From Bradysia coprophila (lineage: Eukaryota > Arthropoda > Insecta > Diptera > Sciaridae): a stretch of DNA of 64,000 bases. The position numbers were made by a program, and so were the translations under genes. The notes under the pieces are model-generated. The model searched no databases, was not told where the DNA came from, and was given only the letters and a program-made list of their open reading frames with translations. The number at the start of each line of letters is the position of its first letter. The stretch's first letter is position 1. Where the stretch lies: NCBI RefSeq assembly GCF_014529535.1, contig NC_050738.1:9581410-9645409 (forward strand), in the 5' to 3' direction. Positions 37,966 to 47,884 of this stretch are shown here, piece after piece.

Positions 37966-39601
37966 GTAGTTTGGCCTTTTTAAACAGCACAGCCAAGAAT
38001 TTAGTTTAAATTTGGTTAGTTCTCAGTAACTGTTCGAAACAGCTTGAGTTAGTAGCGAGCAGATCCGATACATTAGTACCTAATTAGACGTAAACAGTTG
38101 ATGTATGCAGCAGGAAGGCATATCCGACACTTCCAAAACTGTTTTTGTCTTTGAACGTCTCAATCAATCGTCTCTAGCAAAAATATCCAGATTTCATTTT
38201 TGTAGTTTTCTAGTTTTGGAAACAACCAACTAGGAGACCTTCTACGCACTGAAAATTTAGGATCAGCTGCAGGAAAATGTTTTGAGATTTGTTTTGCGGC
38301 AACAATTCTTTTGTGCATTAAGATCGTTTATGAATATGACAAAATATTCCAGCTGACGAAACAACGCCATAAGTTCCATCCTCGCTTATATTTCTTAGTA
38401 CTTGAAGCTCTAGAATTGCCAGCAACGAGCACATTACACACAATATTCACATAATTCTAGTTTGTGGCTTAATGAAACATCGAATCAAAAACGTTTTCGA
38501 GTACTATACTGTCCGTATCAGATGCAAATTCTAAGACTCAGTTTTGATTAAAGAATGGAATAAGATGTCCTATGTTCTATACACCAAGTCAGGCTTTAGA
38601 TGGGAAAGCTTTTTGCTCCAATTCCAACGAATTAAAACAGTTGGATGGAGTTGAGATCATTGAGATGTAAGTTTTTGCAAATGAAAAGGTTATAGGTTTC
38701 TTCCAAGGCCATTCAAAATGTCAATCGTCATCCACAGAGAAGCCGACACAACCTCACTTTGAAGTTTTAATGAACAAATTTGTTTAAGTTGAGGTTTTGT
38801 TCAAAGTTCTGAAAGAACCTTGGTTTTGTTTGCTTCTTTGGATGACGGTCGGTTGTTTTCGGCCTGTCAAAATTCGTTTTTACCGTACAATGGAAGAAAC
38901 CTATATGGTCAGCAATATTGCAACAATGTTCTTACAACGATTCAGCCCAAAGCCGTTCTCATTCGTCACGATAATCTGTCCATATTATGTCACTACAAAA
39001 TTTACCATATGACCAATGCCCATTGGGCATATCTATCTCAAAGTAGGTCCCTCTTCAATCGTACCCATGTCCTTAACATTCATACACGAAGCTTATGAAC
39101 AACACATTTACATACCGAATCTACTACTTCTTCTAAACCATTTCAAGGAATTAATGCAATAGTCAAATATCTATATATAAAATTAGAGTTTTCGTGTTAA
39201 TTTGCTTTTCCGAGGCGTGGCCGAGATCCATAGATTCACGAAAATGAGACTTTTCATTGAAAAACTGAGTTTTGTAATAGAATAGACGCCCTCAGCATAA
39301 ACAAACAGTCTGAAACATGAAAATTACGGTTCTCGAAGCATTTAGCATGTAAACGACTAATTCATTAGTCACATATAAAACCACAGAGCCTCGAGTTATT
39401 CTTATGTCTGTCGCTTCTGTCGATTTCCTTTTTTACTCCTCCTTCCCATTTCCCGATTTTTTTGTTTTATAACAATGCTGCTTTGTTACCATTCGTTATC
39501 AAAGCATATGAGTAGCCTTCTGACTTGCCTTAGTCGGAGAGTGAATGTGCTTTTGGAGAAGAACCTAAAACTTTGAAATATTTTTTCTGCTTTCGTTGAA
39601 G
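37966..39601. other. Intergenic with unassigned coding-like stretches
   Basis: Two open stretches look more protein-like than average but could not be assigned: 38203-38453, which follows a TTTTTGTAG acceptor-like site and lacks a start, and 38817-39098, containing LFASLDDGRLFSACQNSFLP. They could be exons or decayed pieces of an unknown gene. Confidence 0.25.
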
Positions 39602-39807
39602 ACACGGCAGAGTAAAAGTAACCCAGGCAGGAGTGCTTGTTTGACTAGGGACCTGAATAATCTAGTAGCTGTATGTTTTTTGCGAATTAAATTTTTCAAC
39701 TTATGTCAGTGTTCATTTGAGTTCATTTTCATACAGTGTATTAGGTCTCTCATTTGACGTTTCAATAATGAACCGCTCCTGCCAGGTTTACTTTTACTCT
39801 GCCGTGT
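39602..39807. mobile_element. ACACGGCAGAGTAAAAG MITE with target duplication
   Basis: Left end ACACGGCAGAGTAAAAGTAA, right end TTACTTTTACTCTGCCGTGT. Inner arms CCAGGCAGGAG and CTCCTGCCAGG. It is flanked by TGAAG on both sides (39597-39601 and 39808-39812). It is 206 bp and non-coding; a truncated relative is at 26387-26542. Confidence 0.8.
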
Positions 39808-40484
39808 TGAAGAGTAATTTTAGAGTTTTCAGGTAACTTATTGAAAGTCATGATCTTCACAAGGTTTCACCACAAGTCTGGCCTTACTGATAACATTATT
39901 TTAACAATAAGTATGATTAAAACCGTAATCGCTTTCAACCACACAACGCTTGCAACCACTAATATAAATAAACCATACTAGCTGTGACCACATTAGGAGG
40001 GCACAAAACAGGTCAATAAAAATACTTTTTTTCTTCAAAATAAAAATTTCACCTAATCACTTGTAGCAAAACCACACAAATCTGAAACAATTAAGATTAT
40101 TATTTTTCACTTACAAGTCATTAAAAGTCAACAACCACATCTGGTTAACTTATGCGAATTTTTAATCTATGAATAACCCCATTAACCCCATAAGTTGCAA
40201 AGCGCAGATTCTTGCAGATGTTACACTTTTAATAAACAAACAAATAAAACTTCATAAAATGAATAGATCGGTTCAAAATTAACTATTTTTTTTTGCAATT
40301 TTCGGAAATAAGTCTGAAGCGAAGTTTATTTCAACACTAGGGCTGGAATGTGAATGTTGTCCCGATAAAGTTTCTTTTCGTAGGAAAAATAAAAAACCAA
40401 GCTCAATGCACGGAAAGGTTAGTTTTTCGTCTAATCACAAGCATCAAAAAATTGCTATTAAGAATCGCATACACTCCAACCACA

Positions 40485-40822
40485 CGTGTTATCAATCTTT
40501 TGCTTAGTCCACTTTGCTCTACATATTCCTATTTTATGACTCAGGTACCGAAACTGACTTTGACCTCACTCAAAAGCTGACTTTGACCTCACTCAAAAGC
40601 TGACTTTGACCTCACTCAAAAGCTGACTTTGACCTCACTGAAATAGAGGACTGAGCCGATCAAAGTTGGCTATTCTTTTTCATACTACGGCTATTAAAAA
40701 ATTGAAATGAGTGATGTCAAAGTCAGCTTCGGTGATTGACAGTGCTTTGCTCAGATACAAGTGAAACTTCCGCTATTGTATGGAACAAAGTGGACTAATA
40801 AAATAAGAGATTGACAACACGG
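40485..40822. mobile_element. Inverted-repeat element containing a 23-bp tandem repeat
   Basis: CGTGTTATCAATCTTTTGCT plus TAGTCCACTTTG at the left pairs with CAAAGTGGACTA plus AGAGATTGACAACACG at the right. The left half contains four copies of a 23-bp unit (CTGACTTTGACCTCACTC plus AAAAG, about 40554-40637). A single inverted copy (GTGATGTCAAAGTCAGC) is at about 40711. Non-coding. Confidence 0.7.
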
Positions 40823-41043
40823 CACTTTTAGGTAGTTTTCTTTTAAAAGATTTTATTCTTTAACGAAGTTTCGACTGGAACAGAGCTTTAAATTGAAAAT
40901 CAGATTTACGATCAGGTTCCTTAACTTAAATCTTTATCTTGAGCTGCTAAAATTGTATCGAAAAACTAGAAAGTAGTTCAAATCTAGTAGTCCACTATAG
41001 AACTTTTAAAAATGAACCACCCTAAGACGGTGATACTGGTCGA

Positions 41044-41118
41044 GATAAGAAAATTATCATCCGATGGCGTAATTTAAAAACGGTATAAAATGACTGATCC
41101 GAATGTATGTTCATTCAA
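41044..41118 (+). promoter_or_regulatory. Core promoter of the cysteine-rich peptide gene
   Basis: GATAAG at 41044 and TTATC at 41054 form a pair of GATA-factor sites in opposite orientation. TATAAAA lies at 41084-41090, and TCATTC, an arthropod initiator match, lies at 41111 about 27 bases downstream. In insects GATA sites of this kind often direct gut or fat-body expression. The spacing supports a real RNA polymerase II promoter. Confidence 0.65.
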
Positions 41119-41175
41119 TCATATTCAAAGTTTTCTTGAAAAACCAACAAATTTTAAGTGATAATAAGAGTGAAG

Positions 41176-41346
41176 ATGAAATTCATTGTGGTCCTACTTT
41201 TACTTGCAACGTTATTCTGCTACGTTGCTAACGTAAGCGCAACATTCTGCGCTCTCTGCAAAAATGGTTTTACCGTTGGAACTTGTGAATGCCGTAGTGG
41301 AGATAGTCCTAAAGTCAAGGAGCATGGCTGGTGCTGTCCGACTTGA
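41176..41346 (+). CDS. Small secreted cysteine-rich peptide (56 aa)
   Basis: A single-exon gene. The start MKFIVVLLLLATLFCYVANV is a clear signal peptide, with likely cleavage after VSA (about residue 22). The mature peptide of about 34 residues has six cysteines in the pattern C-x2-C-x8-C-x-C-x13-C-C, suggesting three disulphides; it begins TFCALCKNG and ends GWCCPT. The ATG at 41176 is preferred over an upstream GTG because it starts the signal peptide and follows a TATA box and initiator by a normal 65-base leader. An AATAAA signal at about 41418 closes a compact transcript. It resembles secreted antimicrobial or gut peptides in form only; I cannot assign a family or a function. Confidence 0.7.
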   Translation: MKFIVVLLLLATLFCYVANVSATFCALCKNGFTVGTCECRSGDSPKVKEHGWCCPT

Positions 41347-41984
41347 TAAGTTGTGACTACTCTGAAGAGACATTAATACTGGATGCATAATGTTAGAATG
41401 TGAAACCTATTTTGTAAAATAAAATTGTCTTTTGTACAGTGAACACATTTTTTTAAAAAATCCGTTTGCATGATAATGTCGTATGCTGGGGTCCATGGAT
41501 TATTTTGAAGTAAGTACCCCCTCGGTCAAATATGTAAGGAATGTTGTCGTTGAAACGTGAAGTATATTTACCTTTACACTGATGGCAAGTATATCGACAT
41601 ATAATAGGAGAGTTATTGAATTTGTACTAATCTGATTGGATCTAAATAAGATTTGTGACTAATTGATTCACACTCAACTCAAATAACATCTTTCTCTTCA
41701 ATTGTTTTAAATTTCATGGAAGACGTGGGCTTGAGCAATTTTCACGTTATTTTCGCGAGAAGCAAAGATAAATTGACAATTTCAGTTTCCCATTTGTAAA
41801 TGCTTCTCGCTCGGATAGAACAGACTTCTCAAACAGAATTGCTGCTTGGGATATGTATATAATAATAATATTATATTATAATATTCTCCGTTCTAAAAAT
41901 GCTAAATGAACAGGGCGGGTCGATTTTACCAACTTTATAAATTCCACATCCAGTGCTTCAGTAGCTGGAAGAAACTAGACTTGT

Positions 41985-42600
41985 GGCATCATTACTGCGA
42001 AGTGACTTTTTATGCACACGATGTGGAGGCCATAATTTGGCACTGACGTTCTTACAACGATACAGAGTTGTTCTCGAAAATATTCCCTGTATGCGTTGAG
42101 GGAAAATTTGCTTACCCACGAGAGTTTGCATTCAGAGCCGTCGGTCCTGGTGGGTAAGCAAATTTTCTCGCAGGTACCTAACATACGATTGAACATTTCT
42201 TCTTTCTTTGTAAAATCAACGGCTTTTCTTTGCCTTTTCCACAATATGATGTCGGTGGGATCGACTCCGCCTGTGGGATGCGTCACAGCGCGCCAAATCG
42301 ACAGTCCGAACGGTAAGAGTAATAACATTGTAAGCACGTCTTTGCTTAGTTAGTTCTGACTGTTCTAGAATTCATGAGACAGTTCATAGATTTGGAAAAG
42401 GTTCGTCTCCAGCAACAGCATGAGTTATAACTAGGATCCAGTGTTTTCGAGACCACAACACGTAACAACAGCAGCAACAGTAGTGTATGTAACGGTATTT
42501 TTTGTATGTTTTTTGTTGGTGCTTTTTTCGAACCAGACAAAACAGGTTAATTTATTACATTATATGGATTAGAATACCGTTATAAGCAATGACATAATTG
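41985..42600 (+). pseudogene. SAP/TM gene tail, degenerate copy
   Basis: Matches the parent gene region from about 50746 to 51340, including the CGAAAATATTCCCTGTATGC upstream stretch and exons 2 and 3, with the first (SAP) exon absent. The exon 2 acceptor has been lost: CCACAG plus about 20 bases of exon is replaced by CCACAATATGATG. Exon 3 (about 42376-42430) reads EFMRQFIDLEKVRLQQQ but stops after HEL. The remaining tail survives only as DNA similarity (GGTGCTTTTTTCGAACCAGA). It is a pseudogene. Confidence 0.75.
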
Positions 42601-42745
42601 TAATAATGTAGACACTGCACACGCTTATCTATTCAAACGAAACCTTTGGGACTTGTTAATCACGTTTCTTTTATAGTCTAGAACTTACCAATGGTTCTCT
42701 GCATAGCATTACCTTGCGTATGAGTATGAGTGAGAGAGACGGATC

Positions 42746-44227
42746 TGTGAATTAAATCAGTCAACGTTGCTTTATTGCATTAGTCGTACACACACGATTG
42801 AGTCAAGTTTGTTATATAATTCATGTACACAGATGATCGTTCTCTCAGTCCGTAACATTTGTCTATCGTATCAACATCGCCGAATAAATTAGTTTTACAC
42901 TGTGCCAGAGCTGTTATTGTTTACACGGTCGTTCGAGTCATCAGAAGGAATCTGGATTAAACTTCATAGGTTATGGGCCCAGAACACCCGGAAAATTAAT
43001 TCGAAGTCATTTTCATTGCCGGCGTGCATTTACGAACAAAGAAAGTCTTCAAGGTTGCGGCGGTACGTTCGAGAACTTTCTGTTTGGAAATTTACGAACA
43101 AAGAAAGTCTTCAAGGTTGCGGGTATGATCAGCAAAGCCGATCGTTTCTCGAAGCTGAAAGGCCGGGAAAATTATGATACCTGGAAGATTTCGGCGAAAT
43201 CGTACTTGGTGATTAAGAAGGCATGGTCATGTGTGGAAAACGGACTGACGAGCGAGGCTACAAGTGTGCAGAAGGAAGCAGATCAAATGGCTTGGTCACA
43301 GATCATTTTGCTGATCGATGAATCAGTCTATTCGTATATTGCTGAAACGAAAACGGCGAAGGAAGCCTGGGACGCTCTACAGTCAGCATTCGAAGACAGT
43401 GGTTTGTGTAGAAAAGTGAGCCTGCTGAAGCAACTTGTACAGTTGAAATTGTCAGATTGCACGTCGATCGAGGATTTTGTAAATCGTGTGGTAATGACGT
43501 CGCTAAAGGTGAAGAAGACGGGACTTAACCTGGATGATGAAATCGTTGCATCACTGATGTTGGCTGGCTTACCTGGTGAATTCAATCCACTGGTCATGGC
43601 CTACGAGAATTCGTCGGAAAAGCTTACTACCGAAGGAGTGAAGACACTTTTGCTACAAGAAACTAGATTCAACACCGACGATGAAACCAGTGAAGCTCTG
43701 TACACTAAGTCAACGAAAAGACGGACGGAAAATTTTCGATGCCATTGCTGTGGTGAAATCGGCCATTTCGCAAAGTATTGTCCTGAGAAAACCAACGGTG
43801 AACGCAAGAAAAAAGATTCTGGAAGTTTTCTAATCATGCGACAAGGTGACGAGGCTAACGGTGCGAAAGTTGAACGCAGAAACGAAGAATCCAGAAGTTT
43901 ATCGACCGTAGTACGAGGCAATCCTCTTTAACGGTGAATCGGTTTTTGTTGAGGTGAATGGAGCAGTGAATTGGTTGCTCAGGTGTTTTTGGAGGCTTTG
44001 CAGTGAATTGGTTGCAAGGCAATGTTTTTTTTGTTTCATATCCAGCAGTGAATTGGTTGAGGGATTTTGTTTTATATCCAGCAGTGAATTAGTTGCAGGA
44101 TTTTTTTAAAATGTTTTTCCAACGTTAACAGATAGTGGGGCTGTGAATTAAATCTGTCAACGTTGCATTATTGCATTAGTCGTACACACACGATTGAGTC
44201 AAGTTTGTTATATAATTCATGTACACA
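42746..44227 (+). mobile_element. Gag-only Copia-type LTR element, 86-bp LTRs
   Basis: LTRs at 42746-42831 and 44142-44227, both TGTGAATTAAATC to TTCATGTACACA, differ at two sites. GGATC flanks both ends (42741-42745 and 44228-44232), a 5-bp target duplication. A purine-rich AGTGGGG precedes the right LTR as a polypurine tract. The 1,482-bp element encodes gag only; there is no protease, integrase or reverse transcriptase. A 33-bp leader stretch is duplicated (43029 and 43092), and GCAGTGAATTGGTTG recurs about four times between gag and the right LTR. Confidence 0.85.
43125..43931 (+). CDS. Copia-type Gag polyprotein of the short LTR element
   Basis: An intact 268-codon frame. The N-terminal part (FSKLKGRENYDTWKISAKSY, later AKEAWDALQSAFED and LVQLKLSDCTSIEDFVNRV) matches the Copia Gag/UBN2 fold. 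Residues about 203-216 form a CCHC zinc knuckle, CHCCGEIGHFAKYC, for RNA binding. The C-terminus is basic and charged. Gag would assemble particles packaging the element RNA. The frame is free of stops although the element has no pol, so it would depend on enzymes supplied in trans. The ATG at 43125 is the first in frame after the leader. Confidence 0.85.
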   Translation: MISKADRFSKLKGRENYDTWKISAKSYLVIKKAWSCVENGLTSEATSVQKEADQMAWSQIILLIDESVYSYIAETKTAKEAWDALQSAFEDSGLCRKVSLLKQLVQLKLSDCTSIEDFVNRVVMTSLKVKKTGLNLDDEIVASLMLAGLPGEFNPLVMAYENSSEKLTTEGVKTLLLQETRFNTDDETSEALYTKSTKRRTENFRCHCCGEIGHFAKYCPEKTNGERKKKDSGSFLIMRQGDEANGAKVERRNEESRSLSTVVRGNPL

Positions 44228-44283
44228 GGATCATTGGATTTGATATTTTTGGAAACGATCTACTTTTACTGACGAAAGACTTA

Positions 44284-44391
44284 AAAATCGCACCCGCTTT
44301 CGGGTAAATTTTTCTCCATGGGGTTCTACAGCTGTGACAGTCATTCTAGATAGCCTGGAGGCGGAGTTATCTAAAATAGGTGCGATTTTCA
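44284..44391. repeat. Hairpin remnant
   Basis: AAAATCGCACC pairs with GGTGCGATTTTC about 95 bp away; the interior includes a short CCCGCTTTCGGG stem. Probably a MITE; non-coding. Confidence 0.5.
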
Positions 44392-44730
44392 ATTCTTTTC
44401 TGTCAGCAATTTTTCGTCACTGATTTGAGAAATAGTTATTTATGCAACAGAGAACTAATAGTACATTACGTCAGAGGTTTTAAATTTTTAAATAATGAGC
44501 CGTGACGTTATGGGCCGACCCGAAGGGTCCACTCGCCAAAATAAAAATTGGGAACCTCGTACGTACAGTGTATTAAATGACTAGTCGATGTAAATACATA
44601 TTTCATATAACCGAAGTGCCGTATCAAACTTCTCCCTCGTAAGTAAGCAAATTTTCCCGCATGTACCTAACACATTTCTAACATTTCTTCCTTCTTTGTA
44701 ATCTATTGGTTTTCTCTGCCTTTTCCACAG

Positions 44731-45024
44731 ACGTCAACCCTTCCGAAATGATGTCGTCGAATGGACCGCCTGCGCCTGTGGAATGCGTCAATCCGAACGG
44801 TAAGAGTAATAACATAATGTAAGTACGTATTTGCTTAGTTAGTTCCGATTTTTCTAGAATTCATACTGCGTTTCACAGAACTGGAGAAGATTCGACTTCA
44901 AATGCAACGACAGGAGCATCGACAGATGAGATGTTTTTTTATTGCTACTGTAATTATAATTTTTTTTTGTTTTTTGCTGGGGTTTTTATTCAACCGAAAG
45001 CAACAGTTGAACCTGTTACATTAA
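44731..45024 (+). CDS. SAP-less paralogue of the SAP/TM gene (exons 2-3 intact)
   Basis: Corresponds to exons 2 and 3 of the gene at 50405-51327: 44731-44799 and 44858-45024, with CCACAG acceptor, GTAAGA donor and TTCTAG acceptor conserved and the same phases. Exon 2 reads VNPSEMMSSNGPPAPVECVN; exon 3 reads EFILRFTELEKIRLQMQRQE, then a hydrophobic segment CFFIATVIIIFFCFLLGFLF and a short basic tail before TAA. No SAP exon was found upstream, where the gag-only element and a hairpin lie. The membrane segment differs greatly in sequence from the parent but keeps its character. It may be a transcribed relative with another first exon, or a decaying copy. Confidence 0.45.
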
Positions 45025-45469
45025 ATTCCCAATTTACAAAAATCACAATTGACTCCATGATTAGCACTAAACACAGCCTCAATACAAAAAACACACACTC
45101 AACGGGGAAACAAGGGTCAAACCATGTTTTTCCCTGAAAATCGCAATGCATGAAGGTGGTCCCTTAAATACAGCGTACAAATGACGACTCCTGTAGAAAA
45201 ATGAAGTATGCACGAGATTACTGGGGAAATAAATAAAACTCCTTTATTGATTCCACTGGTGAACTTTTAATTTATTAATAAAATTAATTTTTTTTTTAAG
45301 TCGAATGCATTTCGAAAGATCTATCTTTCATCATCAGCAACACACAACTAAATCAAAACCCAATTATCAAAGTAATTATAAAGTTCAAGTTCAAGTTCAA
45401 ATTATACATACATATCCTATCATTACTTTATACAATTGAATAGATACGACGATACGTTTTAAGACATTC

Positions 45470-46334
45470 CGGGTAGTCCTTTCAAAAGTAGATACTCGTT
45501 TACGGTCAGTGCCTTCAAAACGGCTTCCTGTTGGATGATGTTCAATTTCTGCAATACTCGTTTTCCGTCGGTTGCGATGATTTTCGGTAAAGTTTTCGAG
45601 AATGTCGGTTGCATGCGATCGATGATGATGCTTTGGAAAATTATTGTCGCTTAATATCGCTTGGAGCTGAAGATATTTCTATATTAATGATAACCTCCTC
45701 AGCCGACGAGTACTATCACGATCATCCAATAATGCGCCGATGGTGGCCAAATTAAATTTGGTGAATGTCTGCGAGTCATTTCTGTCCAAAATGAACGATT
45801 CGTCTTTGTATCGTTTGGTCAAATCCCTACGGAAACAGAATGAAACGACACGTTTTACCACTCACAATTCCTTCATATTCGTTCATCAACCTCTCCAAGC
45901 TCATCTTAATGGTCGTTTTGGTGATTCCAATAACCCGTCCAGCCGCAATCGCGATCCGTTTCAACGTACTAACTCGATAATACTCGCCAGTGTTCATTCC
46001 AGTCAATGTGTGATCGCTGACTAAGTCACCACCAGATTTCCGCTTGAAAGTATGCAAATACCGGTCTTCGACTTCAACCACATCATCGGAAAGTACCAGG
46101 TCCATGATCGATTGACCGTACGTCGCTCGCTGTTCGGGCGACCACAAGTAACCACAAGTACTTCAATCGATTTTCTATCAAAAAATTTACTTTCATTTCC
46201 GGAACAGCATCCACCCGTTGCAGGACTTACCGTTACTCATTTGCTCCTCTTCCAGTGCCAATAGTCCGTTCCATTTGATGAAATAGTCAATGTGATCTGA
46301 TGTCAGCTGAGGCGTTTGTTGATGAAGTTCTTTC
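45470..46334 (-). pseudogene. Partial Dna2 copy (exons 3-6)
   Basis: Near-identical to the Dna2 gene from about 54247 to 55108 and in the same orientation, introns included, so it arose through DNA duplication and not through retrotransposition. It begins within exon 3 (LKELHQQTPQLTSDHIDYF) and ends at the last bases of exon 6 before the Walker A exon. The exon 6 donor is lost (CCCGGAATG where the gene has CCCGGTGAA), and a short duplication disturbs the start of exon 4. It has no nuclease or helicase motifs and cannot encode the enzyme. Confidence 0.88.
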
Positions 46335-46390
46335 AAACTCAATTTGGAAATACTGTGTATGGAAAAAATGAAAGATGAAAACATTGTTCA

Positions 46391-46558
46391 GGGCATGTAA
46401 ATTCGATAATGAGCCTTGAGCCTTCTGTTCGTCTTGAACTTTTTCCCACAATTTGGAAAATCGCAACTATACGGGGTATCGGTGCAGTGAGTGCTTTCAA
46501 GTTGTCTGAGGTCCGTCCTGCCCGAAAATGCTTTGTCGCACTGTTCGTACGTACACAG
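46391..46558 (-). pseudogene. C2H2 zinc-finger gene fragment
   Basis: On the minus strand an uninterrupted 55-codon stretch reads as two TFIIIA-like fingers: CTYEQCDKAFSGRTDLRQLE with a following STH, then YSCDFPNCGKKFKTNRRLKA with HYRIY. Each lacks the second zinc-binding histidine at the usual place (CTD and IYMP instead). It has neither start nor splice context and ends in TGA. It is unrelated to the five-finger gene at 32136. It is probably a captured fragment inside the composite block. Confidence 0.65.
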
Positions 46559-46754
46559 AATAGTATTTTTCCTAACGCATGCTAAGAGGCTTTTTTAGCG
46601 AACGAGAGGTTTCCAGCAAGAGCCGGAGGCGAATAATAATAATAAGATTTTTAAATGTGTGGAAACGAAAAAATAATGATGCCACAAGTTTAGTTTCTTT
46701 CAGCTAAACAAGCTTGTGGATGTGGACTTTAAAGTTGGTAAAATCGACTTACCC

Positions 46755-47464
46755 CAGGGCCTATTTTTGCGAACTTTTTAAGGAACTTTTAAGAACTTTA
46801 GAAACTTAAGGAACTTTATGAACTTTTAAGAACTTTTTAAGAACTTTTTGAGTATTGGGTCATCAGTACCAATTTTGGAGAAATTAGTTCTTAAAGTTCC
46901 TAAAAGTCTTTAAAGTTCGGAAAAGTTCTTAAAGTTCCGAAAAGTTCCTGAAGTTCTTAAAGTTCTTAAAGTTCTTAAAGTTCTATAAAGTTCTCAAACT
47001 AGTGGTAGAATTCGAGACGCGTTTGTACTTCTTGCGAGACATACTGGCGGCTACGAGTTAAAGTAAGAAAATATTGTCAGTTATAAGTTCCCTATGCAAT
47101 GATGTTATCATTTTACTTTTTCTTAGAAGAGATTTGCGCCTCTTTACAAATTCTAACGCTGAACTGAAATTCAAATCGATCCTTGTGCCTGTGCCACACA
47201 ATATGAGTAATGTACATACCATCTTAAGAGTTATGTAAATCAGATTAAGAAAATATAATAAATTAATCTTAAGAGTCAATTCGCGAAATTTTCGACCGGT
47301 TTATATGGAATCAGGATTGACTCCAGGTTTACGATTTCGATCCAAAAATTTGAGAACTTTTAGGAACTTTTAAGAATTTTAAGAACTTTAAGAACTTTTT
47401 GGAACTTTAAGAACTTTAGGAACTTTTCGGAACTTTAAGAATTAAGTTTCAAAAATAGGCCCTG
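46755..47464. mobile_element. hAT-type MITE with perfect 8-bp target duplication
   Basis: Starts CAGGGCCTATTTTTGCGAAC and ends TTTCAAAAATAGGCCCTG; 710 bp. It is flanked by ACTTACCC on both sides (46747-46754 and 47465-47472). Both subterminal zones are runs of GAACTTTTAAGAACTTT words or their complement, around a 300-bp AT-rich core without a reading frame. It is inserted in the right inverted repeat of the composite block and so is younger. Confidence 0.9.
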
Positions 47465-47884
47465 ACTTACCCTACTGAACTGTTTACTTGATTCGCCCAT
47501 TTATTAGTTGTCTCATGTCATAGCACTGCTTCTAGCACGAACACGCATTTTTCCAATGAGAAAAAGCCTAAATATTTTCAAACATGTATGCGTGTACGAT
47601 TGCATGTGTAGTATGTTTTTATTCACACCAAGAAATCATGACTCCTATCTTTACGAGAAAACGCAAGACCTATTTTGATTACATAAGCCTCCGAATATTT
47701 CTTATGTTCATGCTAGAAGCAGAGCTGTGCTCATGTACACTGAAGAACCTTGAAGAGTATACGAATCTTTTGCAATCTTAGATATGCAGCGTATGTTACG
47801 CAAAAAATATTTAGCTAGTCAAAATGAACCCATCTTGTAAATACCACCTCACATTGACTTGATGTGTGGTTGAGCACTACGATT

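Larger units (their letters stand above)
41912..46752. repeat. Composite duplicated block bounded by an about 80-bp inverted repeat
   Basis: GTCGATTTTACCAACTTTA near 41919 and GACTTGTGGCATCATTA near 41978 are inverted at 46675-46752 (TAATGATGCCACAAGTTTAG and TAAAGTTGGTAAAATCGACT). Between them lie two SAP-gene tail copies, a Dna2 fragment and a C2H2 fragment, plus a later LTR element. The order SAP tail (+) then Dna2 (-) repeats that of the parent genes at 50405-56670. Confidence 0.6.
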
